Part shown: piece after piece, positions 1-8,723 of the stretch
How positions within the stretch are numbered: position 1 is the first letter of the stretch
Layout: every line of letters begins with the position of its first letter
From: Spirochaetales bacterium
Lineage (GTDB): Bacteria > Spirochaetota > Spirochaetia > SZUA-6 > DRHE01
NCBI GenBank assembly: GCA_023136785.1
Contig: JAGLQP010000014.1
Span: 1-14,082 of the forward strand
Reading direction: 5' to 3'
Length of the DNA stretch: 14,082 nucleotides
The notes under the pieces: generated by a model
Told to the model about the DNA's origin: nothing
The model's database searches: none
The model's input: the letters and a program-made list of their open reading frames with translations, nothing else
Program-made: the position numbers and the translations under genes

Positions 1-1637
1 ACCTTGAGGGCCACGGGTGCGCCGATCCGCTCGGCCGCTGCCACCGCCTCCTCGGCGGAGATACAGAGCACCTCCTGGGTACAGGTCACCCCGTAGGCGG
101 TCAGCACCTGTTTGCTCTCGAACTCGGTCAGAGCTCCCCGGGCTCGGTCGAAGAGCGGCCGGACCTTGCCCGCTGCGGGCGAAAGACCGGCAGTGGGAGC
201 GGAGATAGGGTCGCTACCCAAGAATCCACTGTAGGCGATGGCATGATTGATGGCCCGGAGTCCCTCTTTGCTTCCCTGAAGCAGCGGAACTCCGGCTTTA
301 TCGAGAATGCCCCGGATCTTTCCGTCGAATCCTCCGGAAGGATTGGAGAGAAACACCACGGGCTTGTCCGTCTGCTCGTACACAGAAGCTGCAGCTTCAG
401 CCACGGCGGCGTACTGGTCGACCTGGCGGGGCGCCATTCCTCCGGGCACGTCCTGGGAAACCAGGATCAGATCCGCCTCCTCCTCTTCGGCCGCGGCTGT
501 CAGACAGGGCAGGTAGGCTTCTTCGACCTTGCCGAATCCCCAGGCATCCAAGGGATTCTCCACTCCGGCATAGGGAGGCAGGTATTCCTGAACCCGGGCA
601 CGGCCGGCCTCCGACCATTCGGGATAGCGAAGGTTCAGCGTCTCCCCCAGATCGCCGAGCAGGCTGATCACACCTCCCGACAGCGTAACGGCGAACACGC
701 CGTTTCCCTTGGGCAGCCTTCCGCCCAGCTTGGAGAACAGCTCGGCGGTCTCGAACATCTCGTCGAGGTCCTCAACGCGGATCAGCCCCAGCTGTTTGAA
801 CAGGGCGTCCTGGACATCGTCCGAACCGGCCAGGGCGCCGGTATGCGCGGCGGTGGCCCGCTGGGCCATCTCGGATCGGCCTACCTTGATGAGCACGATC
901 GGCTTGTTCAGCTCCCTCGCCCGGCGGGCCAGGGCGGGAAGACGCGCCGGGCGCCGGAACTGCTCGATGAAAGCCATAATCACACGAGTCCCCGGATCTT
1001 CGAGCATGTAGCCGATGTAATCCGTAGCGTCGACCACCGCCTCGTTGCCGGCGGAGCAGATCATGCTGAAGCGCAAGCCCCGATTGGCATTGGCCACCTG
1101 GATGCAAACGTAACCGCTCTGGGCCACCATGCCGATGTCGCCGGTCAGGATTTCCCGGGGTGCCGGGGCGCTGTAGCTCCCGGCTTTACCGTTGTAATTG
1201 AGGAGCCCCACGCAGTTGGGACCGCAGAACAGGATGTCATGCTCTTTACACAGATCGGTGATCCGTTTCTGCAAATCCCTGCCCTCCTCACCGGCCTCGG
1301 CAAAACCGTTGGCAAAGGCCCAGGCCGCCCGGGCACCGATCGCCGCAGCCTCTTCCAGGATGGGCAGCACCAGGTTGCGGTTCAGGAGGATCGCCACCAG
1401 ATCTACCGTATGCCCCGCTTCGCGGACCGCCGCCAGCGAGGGGAAGCAGAGCATTCCCAGTACCTGTCGATAGCGGGGATTTACAGGGTAGATCTCTCCC
1501 CGGTAGCCGAGTTGCTCCAGATTCTCCAAGACCTGCAATCCCGGCCCCGGGTTCTCTGAAGCCCCGACCACGGCGATGGAGGCCGGCTGGAGCAGAGGTT
1601 GCAGATCCGGTGCCTGAAACTCCGTGTCGAATCTCAC
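1..1637 (-). CDS. ADP-forming (NDP-forming) acyl-CoA synthetase, partial, C-terminus off the left edge
   Basis: 545 codons are visible and the frame stays open at base 1, so the gene continues off the window. This family converts acyl-CoA + ADP + Pi to the free acid + ATP + CoA in the cytosol. Domains in order: a CoA-binding Rossmann domain (about 15-140, with VVGASENPG near residue 24), two succinyl-CoA-ligase-like domains (about 160-460), and the start of a fused ATP-grasp domain near 500 (LTEFESKQVL). The phospho-histidine motif is AHTGALAGSD, with His265. The chosen start is GTG at 1637, with GGGAG 8 nt upstream; it overlaps the aminotransferase stop as GTGA, which suggests translational coupling. 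Fused alpha-beta forms are common in bacteria. The substrate cannot be read from the sequence: acetyl-CoA is possible, but the partner gene makes branched-chain acyl-CoA attractive. Pimeloyl-CoA-type or acetyltransferase-like members of the superfamily are alternatives. Confidence 0.9.
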   Translation of the reverse strand, partial: MRFDTEFQAPDLQPLLQPASIAVVGASENPGPGLQVLENLEQLGYRGEIYPVNPRYRQVLGMLCFPSLAAVREAGHTVDLVAILLNRNLVLPILEEAAAIGARAAWAFANGFAEAGEEGRDLQKRITDLCKEHDILFCGPNCVGLLNYNGKAGSYSAPAPREILTGDIGMVAQSGYVCIQVANANRGLRFSMICSAGNEAVVDATDYIGYMLEDPGTRVIMAFIEQFRRPARLPALARRARELNKPIVLIKVGRSEMAQRATAAHTGALAGSDDVQDALFKQLGLIRVEDLDEMFETAELFSKLGGRLPKGNGVFAVTLSGGVISLLGDLGETLNLRYPEWSEAGRARVQEYLPPYAGVENPLDAWGFGKVEEAYLPCLTAAAEEEEADLILVSQDVPGGMAPRQVDQYAAVAEAAASVYEQTDKPVVFLSNPSGGFDGKIRGILDKAGVPLLQGSKEGLRAINHAIAYSGFLGSDPISAPTAGLSPAAGKVRPLFDRARGALTEFESKQVLTAYGVTCTQEVLCISAEEAVAAAERIGAPVALK

Positions 1638-2587
1638 CGTTCCGACTCCCAGACAGGGGTTCTCCACTCCGGGTGCCTTTCGTCCTGGCCGGTTACCACC
1701 TTGCGGTAGGCCTCGACGATACCCAGCGTGATGGGGCCTGTCTTGCCGCTGCCCACGGGCAGCCTGTCCACCGAAGCCACCGGCATGATCTCCCAGCCGG
1801 TGCCTACAAAAAAGATCTCGTCGGCCACGTATAGCTCGGTCCGGTCCACCTCCCGCTGCTCGAAGGGAATCTTGAGCACCTCTTCGAGCAGGGTGAAGAT
1901 CGTCTCCCGGGTGACACTCTCCAGGATGGCACTGGTCACCGGCGGGGCGATCACCCTGCCCTTTCGTACCAGGAGCAGGCAGGCTCCCGGTCCTTCGGTC
2001 ACCTTACCCCGGTCATCGAGCATGATCGGCCAGTCGTACCCGGCCACGACCGCGTCCATGGCTGCCAGCCGGCCGTTGTGGTAGTTGGAGAAGCACTTCA
2101 ATCGGGGGGGCATGACATTGTCGGAGATACGGGTCCAGGAGCTGACACAGACCTGCAAAGCCTTGTTCGTGTCGCGGTAGGAGGAGAAGGGCCAGGAATC
2201 GATGATCAGTTCCGTGGCTTTTCCCGGCTGGGCCTGGAGCAGCTCCCGCACCAGACCCTTCTGGAAGATGTACGGGCGGATGTACACGTCTCTACGGTAC
2301 TCGTTGGCCTTGAGCAGCTCGAGTACCGCCCCGCCTAAATCCTGCCGGGTGTACTCGAATCCGTAGCGGACCATCCTGATGGAGTCGAGGAAACGCTCGA
2401 GATGTTCCTCCAGACGGAATACGTACAACTCCTCCTGTTCCTCGTTCCAGTAGGCCTTGATGCCCTCGAAGATGCCCGCCACTGAGGCGTGGCCCACGGC
2501 GTTAACGTGGATGGTGGCCTCGGCCCAGGGGATGATCTCGCCGTTTCGCCAGATATAATCTGCTACTTCTTCCGTGTATATCGCCAC
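1634..2587 (-). CDS. ilvE: branched-chain amino acid aminotransferase (PLP class IV)
   Basis: 317 aa, the usual length for IlvE-type enzymes, which exchange the amino group between Leu/Ile/Val and 2-oxoglutarate in the cytosol. Family landmarks: GIFEGIKAY near residue 38, RPYIF at 104, the PLP-lysine region RLKCFSNYHNGRLAA (Lys164), TEGPGACLLLV at 197 (the glutamate that contacts the PLP pyridine nitrogen), PPVTSAILESVTR near 215, and ELYVADEIFFVGTGWEIMPV near 251. The class motif is usually EGxGEN; here it reads EGPGAC, a variant I associate with a sub-branch of BCATs. The start is GTG 2587 because GGTGGAG lies 8 nt upstream; a TTG at 2623 would add 12 unconvincing residues. It is first in an operon with the acyl-CoA synthetase (4-bp overlap), which suggests catabolism rather than synthesis. 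A D-amino-acid or aromatic aminotransferase role is less likely. Confidence 0.87.
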   Translation of the reverse strand: MAIYTEEVADYIWRNGEIIPWAEATIHVNAVGHASVAGIFEGIKAYWNEEQEELYVFRLEEHLERFLDSIRMVRYGFEYTRQDLGGAVLELLKANEYRRDVYIRPYIFQKGLVRELLQAQPGKATELIIDSWPFSSYRDTNKALQVCVSSWTRISDNVMPPRLKCFSNYHNGRLAAMDAVVAGYDWPIMLDDRGKVTEGPGACLLLVRKGRVIAPPVTSAILESVTRETIFTLLEEVLKIPFEQREVDRTELYVADEIFFVGTGWEIMPVASVDRLPVGSGKTGPITLGIVEAYRKVVTGQDERHPEWRTPVWESER

Positions 2588-2679
2588 AGTGTTTTCTCCA
2601 CCGGCTTTTCGGCTGCAGTTCAATGCTCTTCAACGAGCTCTGCGGACCGTGGACCGAATCGTGGAATGTCATTTCACTT

Positions 2680-2708
2680 TTTATACCACGGGGTTTTTTG
2701 CTCGTCAA
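2680..2708 (-). promoter_or_regulatory. sigma70-type promoter of the aminotransferase/acyl-CoA synthetase operon
   Basis: Read on the minus strand, TTGACG (2708-2703), 17 bp, then TATAAA (2685-2680). This is a near-consensus promoter placing transcription start near 2673, about 85 nt before the GTG start of the aminotransferase. GGACC repeats lie in the leader (2644-2656) and upstream (2758-2782) and may bind a regulator. Confidence 0.75.
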
Positions 2709-2757
2709 CTCTTTGACAAGACTCCGCCTTTATATGGTATATAGTACCCTCCCTGTA

Positions 2758-2782
2758 GTCCATATTGTGGACCTTTGGTCCA
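2758..2782. promoter_or_regulatory. operator-like alternating inverted repeats (GTCCA / TGGACC / GGTCCA)
   Basis: TGGACC (2768-2773), TTT, GGTCCA (2777-2782) is a perfect 6-bp inverted repeat. The left arm also pairs with GTCCA (2758-2762) across TATTG. The block lies about 50-75 bp upstream of the aminotransferase -35 box. GGACC also occurs twice as a direct repeat just downstream of the promoter (2644-2648 and 2651-2655). The layout suggests a dimeric regulator with sites on both sides of the promoter; no protein can be assigned. Confidence 0.45.
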
Positions 2783-2866
2783 TAAATGTGCATCGGGGAT
2801 TCGCCGGTGCGCTCGGGCAGAGGGGAAAGGGGTTCACATTAACGTCCCTGGTAGCCGCGGATGCTA

Positions 2867-3790
2867 CTATTGGGAGCTGTTTTCAAGGCATGCTTGAAGG
2901 TTGCGCGGCAGCATGTCTATCAACTCAAGCAGGTCCCAGCGCTCCAGCTTCTCCATCAAAGCCGGAGAGAATTCAGTCGTAGCTCCTCCCGCAAGTATCA
3001 GCTCCGTCTCCTGGCCGGAAAACTCGGCCCCCTCCTCGTGCCACTCCTGCAGCTGCCTATTCTCAGGACACGCCCGTTGACAGTGCAGGCATCCCACCAG
3101 GCAGTTGTGCCAGGAACCCTCCACCCAGTCCGGAAAGGCAATCCGCCCCGGCTTCTCGTTCCAAAAGGTGAGGCATCGTTCCGCCCGCAGCAGGAACCTG
3201 TCAGCCGCAATTGCTCCCGACGGGCAGCTCCGTTGGCAGGCCTGACACTGCTCGCAGCGCTCCAACATCCTTGCCTCGATCCAATGCTCCTCGTCGCAGG
3301 GATAATCAGAACAGAACACGACCAGGCGATGAAAACTGCCCAGCCCCTCCACGTAGGTAATGTTGTTCTTCCCATACCTTGCCAGCCCGCTGCGCACCGC
3401 CAACAGCTTCTCGGGCACCACGACCTGGGATAGGCGATAACCTTGCGCTGCCAACAGCTCCTTCAGAACCCGCCCCACCTCCGCGTCCTTGGCGTCGGCC
3501 TTCAGGTAGGTGGGCGGTACGGTCAGTTGCACACTTTTTCCTTTCCAGCCGAAGGTAAACCGGACCGGAGGATCCGCGTAGGCAACGACGATAAGAGATC
3601 GGGCATTCGGTATGTTCCGCGGCGGCTGGTAGTCAAACCTGACGATATACGCCTGAAATAAATCTTCATCCAGGAGACCTCGCCGGTGTCTGTCTTGGAT
3701 CTCTTCCTGCAGAGCACGAAGATGGCGGATCGACACCACCCTGCCGCGATAGCCGTAGGTTTCCAAGTGCTGAGGGATCGTTTCCTTCAT
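2867..3790 (-). CDS. QueG-like double [4Fe-4S] cluster protein without the QueG signature
   Basis: 307 aa, cytosolic. Two ferredoxin-type cysteine sets are complete: Cys179/182/185/189 (CEQCQACQRSC) and Cys230/234/237/241 (CLVGCLHCQRAC, followed by PENR). The middle part, VRSGLARYGKNNITYVEGLGSFHR (about 132-155), resembles the cobalamin-contacting G-x-x-x-G-K-N region of epoxyqueuosine reductase QueG and its reductive-dehalogenase relatives. However, the RDYH-type motif of true QueG is absent (VPPTYLKADAKD stands near there), and the protein is short with no C-terminal HEAT repeat. I therefore call it QueG-like with unknown substrate. The start is ATG 3790, preceded by a full AAGGAGG 5 nt upstream; an ATG at 3898 would add 36 residues but has no ribosome site. 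It is transcribed toward the aminotransferase, which has its own promoter. Confidence 0.85.
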   Translation of the reverse strand: MKETIPQHLETYGYRGRVVSIRHLRALQEEIQDRHRRGLLDEDLFQAYIVRFDYQPPRNIPNARSLIVVAYADPPVRFTFGWKGKSVQLTVPPTYLKADAKDAEVGRVLKELLAAQGYRLSQVVVPEKLLAVRSGLARYGKNNITYVEGLGSFHRLVVFCSDYPCDEEHWIEARMLERCEQCQACQRSCPSGAIAADRFLLRAERCLTFWNEKPGRIAFPDWVEGSWHNCLVGCLHCQRACPENRQLQEWHEEGAEFSGQETELILAGGATTEFSPALMEKLERWDLLELIDMLPRNLQACLENSSQ

Positions 3791-3912
3791 TCCGCCCTCC
3801 TTGTTCCCGTGAACTCCCCGGCTCGAAAGCAGGAAATCCCCCAAGTCTGCCTTTCTCACTGCCGGAGGCTTGAGGAAAGACAGATTGGTCGGTGACATGA
3901 TTGCCGGGTCAC

Positions 3913-3942
3913 AGTATATTACTGCCCCCTTCGCGGGGACAA
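3913..3942 (-). promoter_or_regulatory. probable promoter of the QueG-like gene
   Basis: On the minus strand, TTGTCC (3942-3937), 18 bp, TATACT (3918-3913). The -10 box is 5/6 to consensus and the -35 box 4/6. Start of transcription near 3906 would give a leader of about 115 nt to the preferred ATG at 3790. Confidence 0.45.
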
Positions 3943-4025
3943 GTCAGCAAATCGTAGGTCTACTGCCGGTTGTCGAACAGGCTCCGTAGCTCGCTTCGGT
4001 CAATTTTTTTAATTCCTCCGACAGG

Positions 4026-4182
4026 GTGCGGGGCGTGATTGGAGCCAGCCGGGTTTTTAGCGCGGAAAAGCGAACCTCCCCCCGTCCGGAAGCAAAAAAC
4101 ACAGGAAGTGCCCACCTTCTACGATCCCGACGGCAACTGCTACATGCTCTTCCAGGACATATCAATACCGAAGACCGGGTGA
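4026..4182 (+). pseudogene. remnant of a VOC (glyoxalase/bleomycin-resistance-fold) gene, C-terminal part
   Basis: From 4111 one plus frame reads PTFYDPDGNCYMLFQD and ends at TGA 4180-4182. The FYDPDGNxxxLFQ pattern is the typical last strand of VOC-superfamily metalloenzymes. Its own frame closes at a TGA near 4035 with no start codon. The preceding stretch reads plausibly in another frame (RGVIGASRVFSAEK...KNTGSAH, 4029-4115), so a small frameshift around 4115 would join the two. No N-terminal half is found upstream: stops occur in all frames between 3943 and 4025. I infer a decayed, truncated gene. The substrate is unknown, and the upstream part of the call is weaker than the C-terminal motif. 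Confidence 0.45.
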
Positions 4183-4194
4183 GGAGTATCAACG

Positions 4195-4320
4195 ATGACA
4201 CGAAGTGAAATCAATACACTGATTCGAGACTCTCTCGAGTTTTTCGAGAAATGCCGGTTCCGGCTACCCATTTGGGCTACCTGGAGCCCGGAACAGTGGG
4301 AGGGGGAGATTGTCGGGCTA
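4195..4320 (+). pseudogene. 5' fragment of a D-lyxose ketol-isomerase-like (cupin) gene
   Basis: From ATG 4195, with GAGGAG 8 nt upstream, the first ~40 codons read MTRSEINTLIRDSLEFFEKC followed by RFRLPIWATWSPEQWEGE. This matches my memory of the N-terminus of the D-lyxose isomerase family (M-K/T-RSEIN...FF...F-LPPFAYWSPE-W). After about residue 40 the similarity stops and the frame enters the groEL terminator (4321-4358), so at least three quarters of a normal ~180-230-aa enzyme is missing. The start lies 12 bp after the stop of the VOC remnant, and its ribosome site is intact, as in a former two-gene operon. The frame stays open antisense to groEL to 6063, but that part has no family resemblance. 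Confidence 0.55.
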
Positions 4321-4358
4321 AGTAAAGAAAAGAGCCCCCGAGGGATTCCCGGGGGCTC
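4321..4358 (-). terminator. intrinsic terminator of groEL
   Basis: On the minus strand a perfect 9-bp stem, GAGCCCCCG / CGGGGGCTC (4358-4350 and 4340-4332), with a 9-nt loop, is followed by TTTTCTTT (4331-4324). It lies about 80 bp beyond the groEL stop codon. Confidence 0.9.
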
Positions 4359-4440
4359 GTATAATCTTCTCACTCGTCTAAGGGATCGATCGGTGGAACC
4401 GACCGCTCACCGGCTTCGCAGGAAACCAACCTCGCCTGTC

Positions 4441-6177
<1,737 letters not shown>

Positions 6178-6223
6178 AAATGCATTTTTTTTGTTTAACT
6201 ATCCGTCTCCGGGATCAGCTCAC

Positions 6224-6251
6224 TTGACTTTGCCGTGGGATTTGTTAAAAA
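6224..6251 (+). promoter_or_regulatory. possible promoter of the 554-aa protein gene
   Basis: TTGACT (6224-6229), 16 bp, TAAAAA (6246-6251). Start of transcription would fall at about 6258, the GTG start codon itself, which implies a leaderless mRNA. The -10 box is only a fair match. Confidence 0.35.
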
Positions 6252-6257
6252 GAGGGA

Positions 6258-7922
6258 GTGAGCAACGGTCAAACCTTACATCTGTACCTTGGCTTCAGGT
6301 TCGGGGATTGCCCCCGCGACGAATTCTGCCGGCGGGCCGATCGCCTGCTCGAAGACGTTGGAAAATTGGAAACCAGGTTTCCGCTTCCCTTGCACTGGAA
6401 TTTCGCAGTGAAACCAGTGTTGGAGAAACAGAGCCGAAACATGACGGATCTGCTCGGAGAAATCAAGAGGCGGATCAAACACCGGCAGGACAGAATCGTA
6501 CCGGGCGGTTTTACCGGATCTCCTCATCCTCTGATGCTGCCGGAGGAATTGGAGCGGGAGCTGCTCTGGTGCTACAAGAATCCCTGGTTTCCCGGTTTGA
6601 ACAAGCTGTTCGATATGGACCCTGACTTCATCCTACCGGCGTATCCCGATCTACTCGCCGAGGCGGCGGCTTCGGTGTACAGCCGTCAGGGATTTCGAGT
6701 CATCGGTGTCCCCATTTCCCTCTTCCGTCTCAAGCCCCGCTCCGCCGGCAGAAGGAAAACGTACTTTGAACCGTTTGCCAACCCAGCCTACACGATCGCA
6801 GGATCCAGGTCCAAAGTTCTGCTGCAGCCGGTTGTTGTGGTGAGATCCGTCGATGAGATGTCCGAAGCGATCTCGTTGGGGAAAATCAACAACCTGTTCG
6901 TCGTGTTCGATTCGGGAGCAGGAATGCTCGGTCCCTTGATCGAGTTGTTGACCAGGCATCGCAAGGTCGATTTTCTCTCCTTTCACGAGAAAAAGCGAAA
7001 ACCATTGACTACCCCGGTTGATCCAACGTATCTCCTGAATTTTGTAGAACCTCACGGCGGGCCTGACGAACAGGCCGTCTGGGCCCAGGTCGAGAACCTG
7101 CGGAAAAAAAAGCGAAAAACGAACAAGCAGTTGTGCATCATCCTGGAATCGCTGGCCGGAGCAAATCCAGACAACGGGCTCAAAGGCAACAAGGCGACGG
7201 TTGAAGCAGTTAGAGATGAACTGGAGATCACCAATGTAAGCATGGCAGGTTCAGTAGCCCTGATCAGCGCGGCTGTCCAGGCTACTTTCGTGGAAGGACG
7301 GTTCTCGAACCTGGTCAAAGGGGGAACAGGGGTTTTAGCGGGTAAACCCTCGCAGTCTTTTCTCACCGTGGGAGCAAAAAGGGTGGATCTGCGGACAGAG
7401 AGCGCTTTTTCCTTCGAGAGGGGCGGACAAACCGGCCTGCGCTCGACTCTCAGCGCTCGAATCGGGGAAGAATCGCAGCTGATCCGGGTCGTCCTGGACC
7501 ACTACTTCGAGGGTGACGAACCGACGCTGCGCCTCGATATTGGGGTTCATTACCCTTTAATCCCCAATACGCTGTTGTACGAAAGTGCACCTCTGGAGAT
7601 ATGCCTCTATTCCTTCACCCAGGACGATTCACTCCTCATCGAGGCGGAGCTCGCGAACGGGATGCGCTACAGCGAAGCGGTACCTCATCAGGAGATGCTG
7701 AAGCGTTTGCACGGCAAAAAGTTTCGAATCGTGAAACAAGACACAGCAGTGCAACTGACCTCGGCTCCGGCCTATAAAACACGTACTGAGCAGATCGAAT
7801 TCCAGGTACGAAAGCGGCGCGGAGGGTACCTGTTATTCGCCAACCTAGGGGGGAGCTACTTGCCCCAAACAGCCGGATTCATCACTAACCGAAAGCAGGT
7901 ACTTTCCTACGGGATCGGATAG
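6258..7922 (+). CDS. uncharacterised 554-aa protein, possible sugar-hydrolase/deacetylase-type barrel
   Basis: A long undisturbed frame on the strand free of other genes; I do not recognise the family with certainty. There is no signal peptide or membrane segment, so it is probably cytosolic. The N-terminal half has a beta-alpha-barrel look: a first strand LHLYLGFRFG (7-16), then GGFTGSPHPLMLPEEL (83-98), LFDMDPDFILPAYPDL (117-132) and GFRVIGVP (145-152). This spacing reminds me of GH57/GH38-like hydrolases, but no catalytic pair can be named. A basic patch, RKKKRKTNKQ, lies near 284. The last ~150 residues alternate in a beta-sandwich-like way and end GGYLLFANLGGSYLPQTAGF plus a short tail. 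GTG 6258 is the first usable start; GAGGG sits only about 2 nt before it, too close for a normal ribosome site, so the mRNA may be leaderless. It is divergent from groEL and convergent with birA (7-bp gap). Confidence 0.8.
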   Translation: MSNGQTLHLYLGFRFGDCPRDEFCRRADRLLEDVGKLETRFPLPLHWNFAVKPVLEKQSRNMTDLLGEIKRRIKHRQDRIVPGGFTGSPHPLMLPEELERELLWCYKNPWFPGLNKLFDMDPDFILPAYPDLLAEAAASVYSRQGFRVIGVPISLFRLKPRSAGRRKTYFEPFANPAYTIAGSRSKVLLQPVVVVRSVDEMSEAISLGKINNLFVVFDSGAGMLGPLIELLTRHRKVDFLSFHEKKRKPLTTPVDPTYLLNFVEPHGGPDEQAVWAQVENLRKKKRKTNKQLCIILESLAGANPDNGLKGNKATVEAVRDELEITNVSMAGSVALISAAVQATFVEGRFSNLVKGGTGVLAGKPSQSFLTVGAKRVDLRTESAFSFERGGQTGLRSTLSARIGEESQLIRVVLDHYFEGDEPTLRLDIGVHYPLIPNTLLYESAPLEICLYSFTQDDSLLIEAELANGMRYSEAVPHQEMLKRLHGKKFRIVKQDTAVQLTSAPAYKTRTEQIEFQVRKRRGGYLLFANLGGSYLPQTAGFITNRKQVLSYGIG

Positions 7923-7929
7923 AGATCGT

Positions 7930-8697
7930 TCAACGGATCTCACCCGTATACAGAGAAATCACCTCAAGCGTTCCGGCCGGTTGGAACAGCAGGGAACCGT
8001 CGCTGTTCAACCCGCGAATCACCCCACGTTGATCCCTGAGCGATCCGGCAGCCTGGGGCGTATGCAGAAAAACCTCGCGACCTAACCCGAAGAGGCGCTG
8101 TTCTACCTTGCTTTTCCACCCCGAATCGTCGAGGGTGGCTCTCAACACCTTCAACAGCTCTTTCAGAATCACACGTGGATCTACTTCCCGATCGAGGATC
8201 CGGCTCAGCGAGATTGCCTTCTGTTCCAGATCTTCCGGGAAGGAGATCTGATTGCAGTTCACGCCAAAGCCGATCAGGACTCCGAAGCTTTCTCCTTCGG
8301 CCAAGGCTTCACAGAGAATTCCCGCAAGCTTCTTCCCCTCCACGAGAAGATCGTTGGGCCACTTCAGCTGTACCGGCAGACTGTACAACCGTTCTACGGT
8401 AACAGCCAGAGCCAGTCCGGCAACGAGGGGAAGCCTTTGGGGAGCCCCCCCGGGTCCTCCGACTCCACCTGGGGCTCTGAGAACCACCGTAAAGAGAAGA
8501 TTCTTGCCCTCTTCGGCAGACCAGCTGCGATCCGCCATTCGCCCCCGCCCCCGTTCCTGGAACCCCGTCAGGACAACCGTCCCATCCGGACACCCCGTCA
8601 GGAAGAGCCGGCGGGCATCCTCCATCGTGGAGCCGGTTTTCTTTTTAAAATAGACGGGCGCCCCGGGCCAAGGGTTCTCCACTGGTAGAGTGATCAT
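7930..8697 (-). CDS. birA: biotin--[acetyl-CoA-carboxylase] ligase, monofunctional BirA
   Basis: 255 aa. Activates biotin with ATP to biotinyl-AMP and transfers it to the lysine of biotin carrier domains (acetyl-CoA or pyruvate carboxylase, decarboxylase pumps). Motifs: TGSTMEDA (21-28, biotin/ATP side), the adenylate-binding loop RGRGRMADRSW (49-59), the catalytic KWPNDLLV (112-119) and GKKLAGIL (121-128), and GFGVNCNQ further on. A small C-terminal SH3-like domain follows (RGVIRGLNSDGSLLF). The N-terminal helix-turn-helix of E. coli BirA is missing, so it is a class I enzyme without its own repressor role. ATG 8697 is preferred; a GTG at 8718 adds seven residues and has no ribosome site. 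The ribosome site at 8697 (AGAGA) is itself weak. It is divergent from pgl. Confidence 0.95.
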   Translation of the reverse strand: MITLPVENPWPGAPVYFKKKTGSTMEDARRLFLTGCPDGTVVLTGFQERGRGRMADRSWSAEEGKNLLFTVVLRAPGGVGGPGGAPQRLPLVAGLALAVTVERLYSLPVQLKWPNDLLVEGKKLAGILCEALAEGESFGVLIGFGVNCNQISFPEDLEQKAISLSRILDREVDPRVILKELLKVLRATLDDSGWKSKVEQRLFGLGREVFLHTPQAAGSLRDQRGVIRGLNSDGSLLFQPAGTLEVISLYTGEIR

Positions 8698-8723
8698 TGA
8701 TTTTCTCTGCAATATCACTTTAA

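Noticed and set aside
243..1559. 438-codon open frame on the plus strand
   Set aside because: It is antisense to the acyl-CoA synthetase, whose minus-strand translation shows all family motifs; the plus frame shows none and is an effect of GC-rich codon use.
2787..2843. Small plus-strand open frame of 18 codons after the outward TTGACA
   Set aside because: No ribosome site, no family resemblance, and the promoter pairing is poor (19-bp spacer).
2861..3433. 190-codon plus-strand open frame opposite the QueG-like gene
   Set aside because: The minus strand carries two perfect ferredoxin cysteine sets; the plus frame is an antisense shadow.
7922..7941. GAGATC/GATCTC hairpin at the convergent ends of the 554-aa gene and birA as a shared terminator
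   Set aside because: Six-base stem with no T-run on either strand and partly inside the birA coding end; too weak to call.
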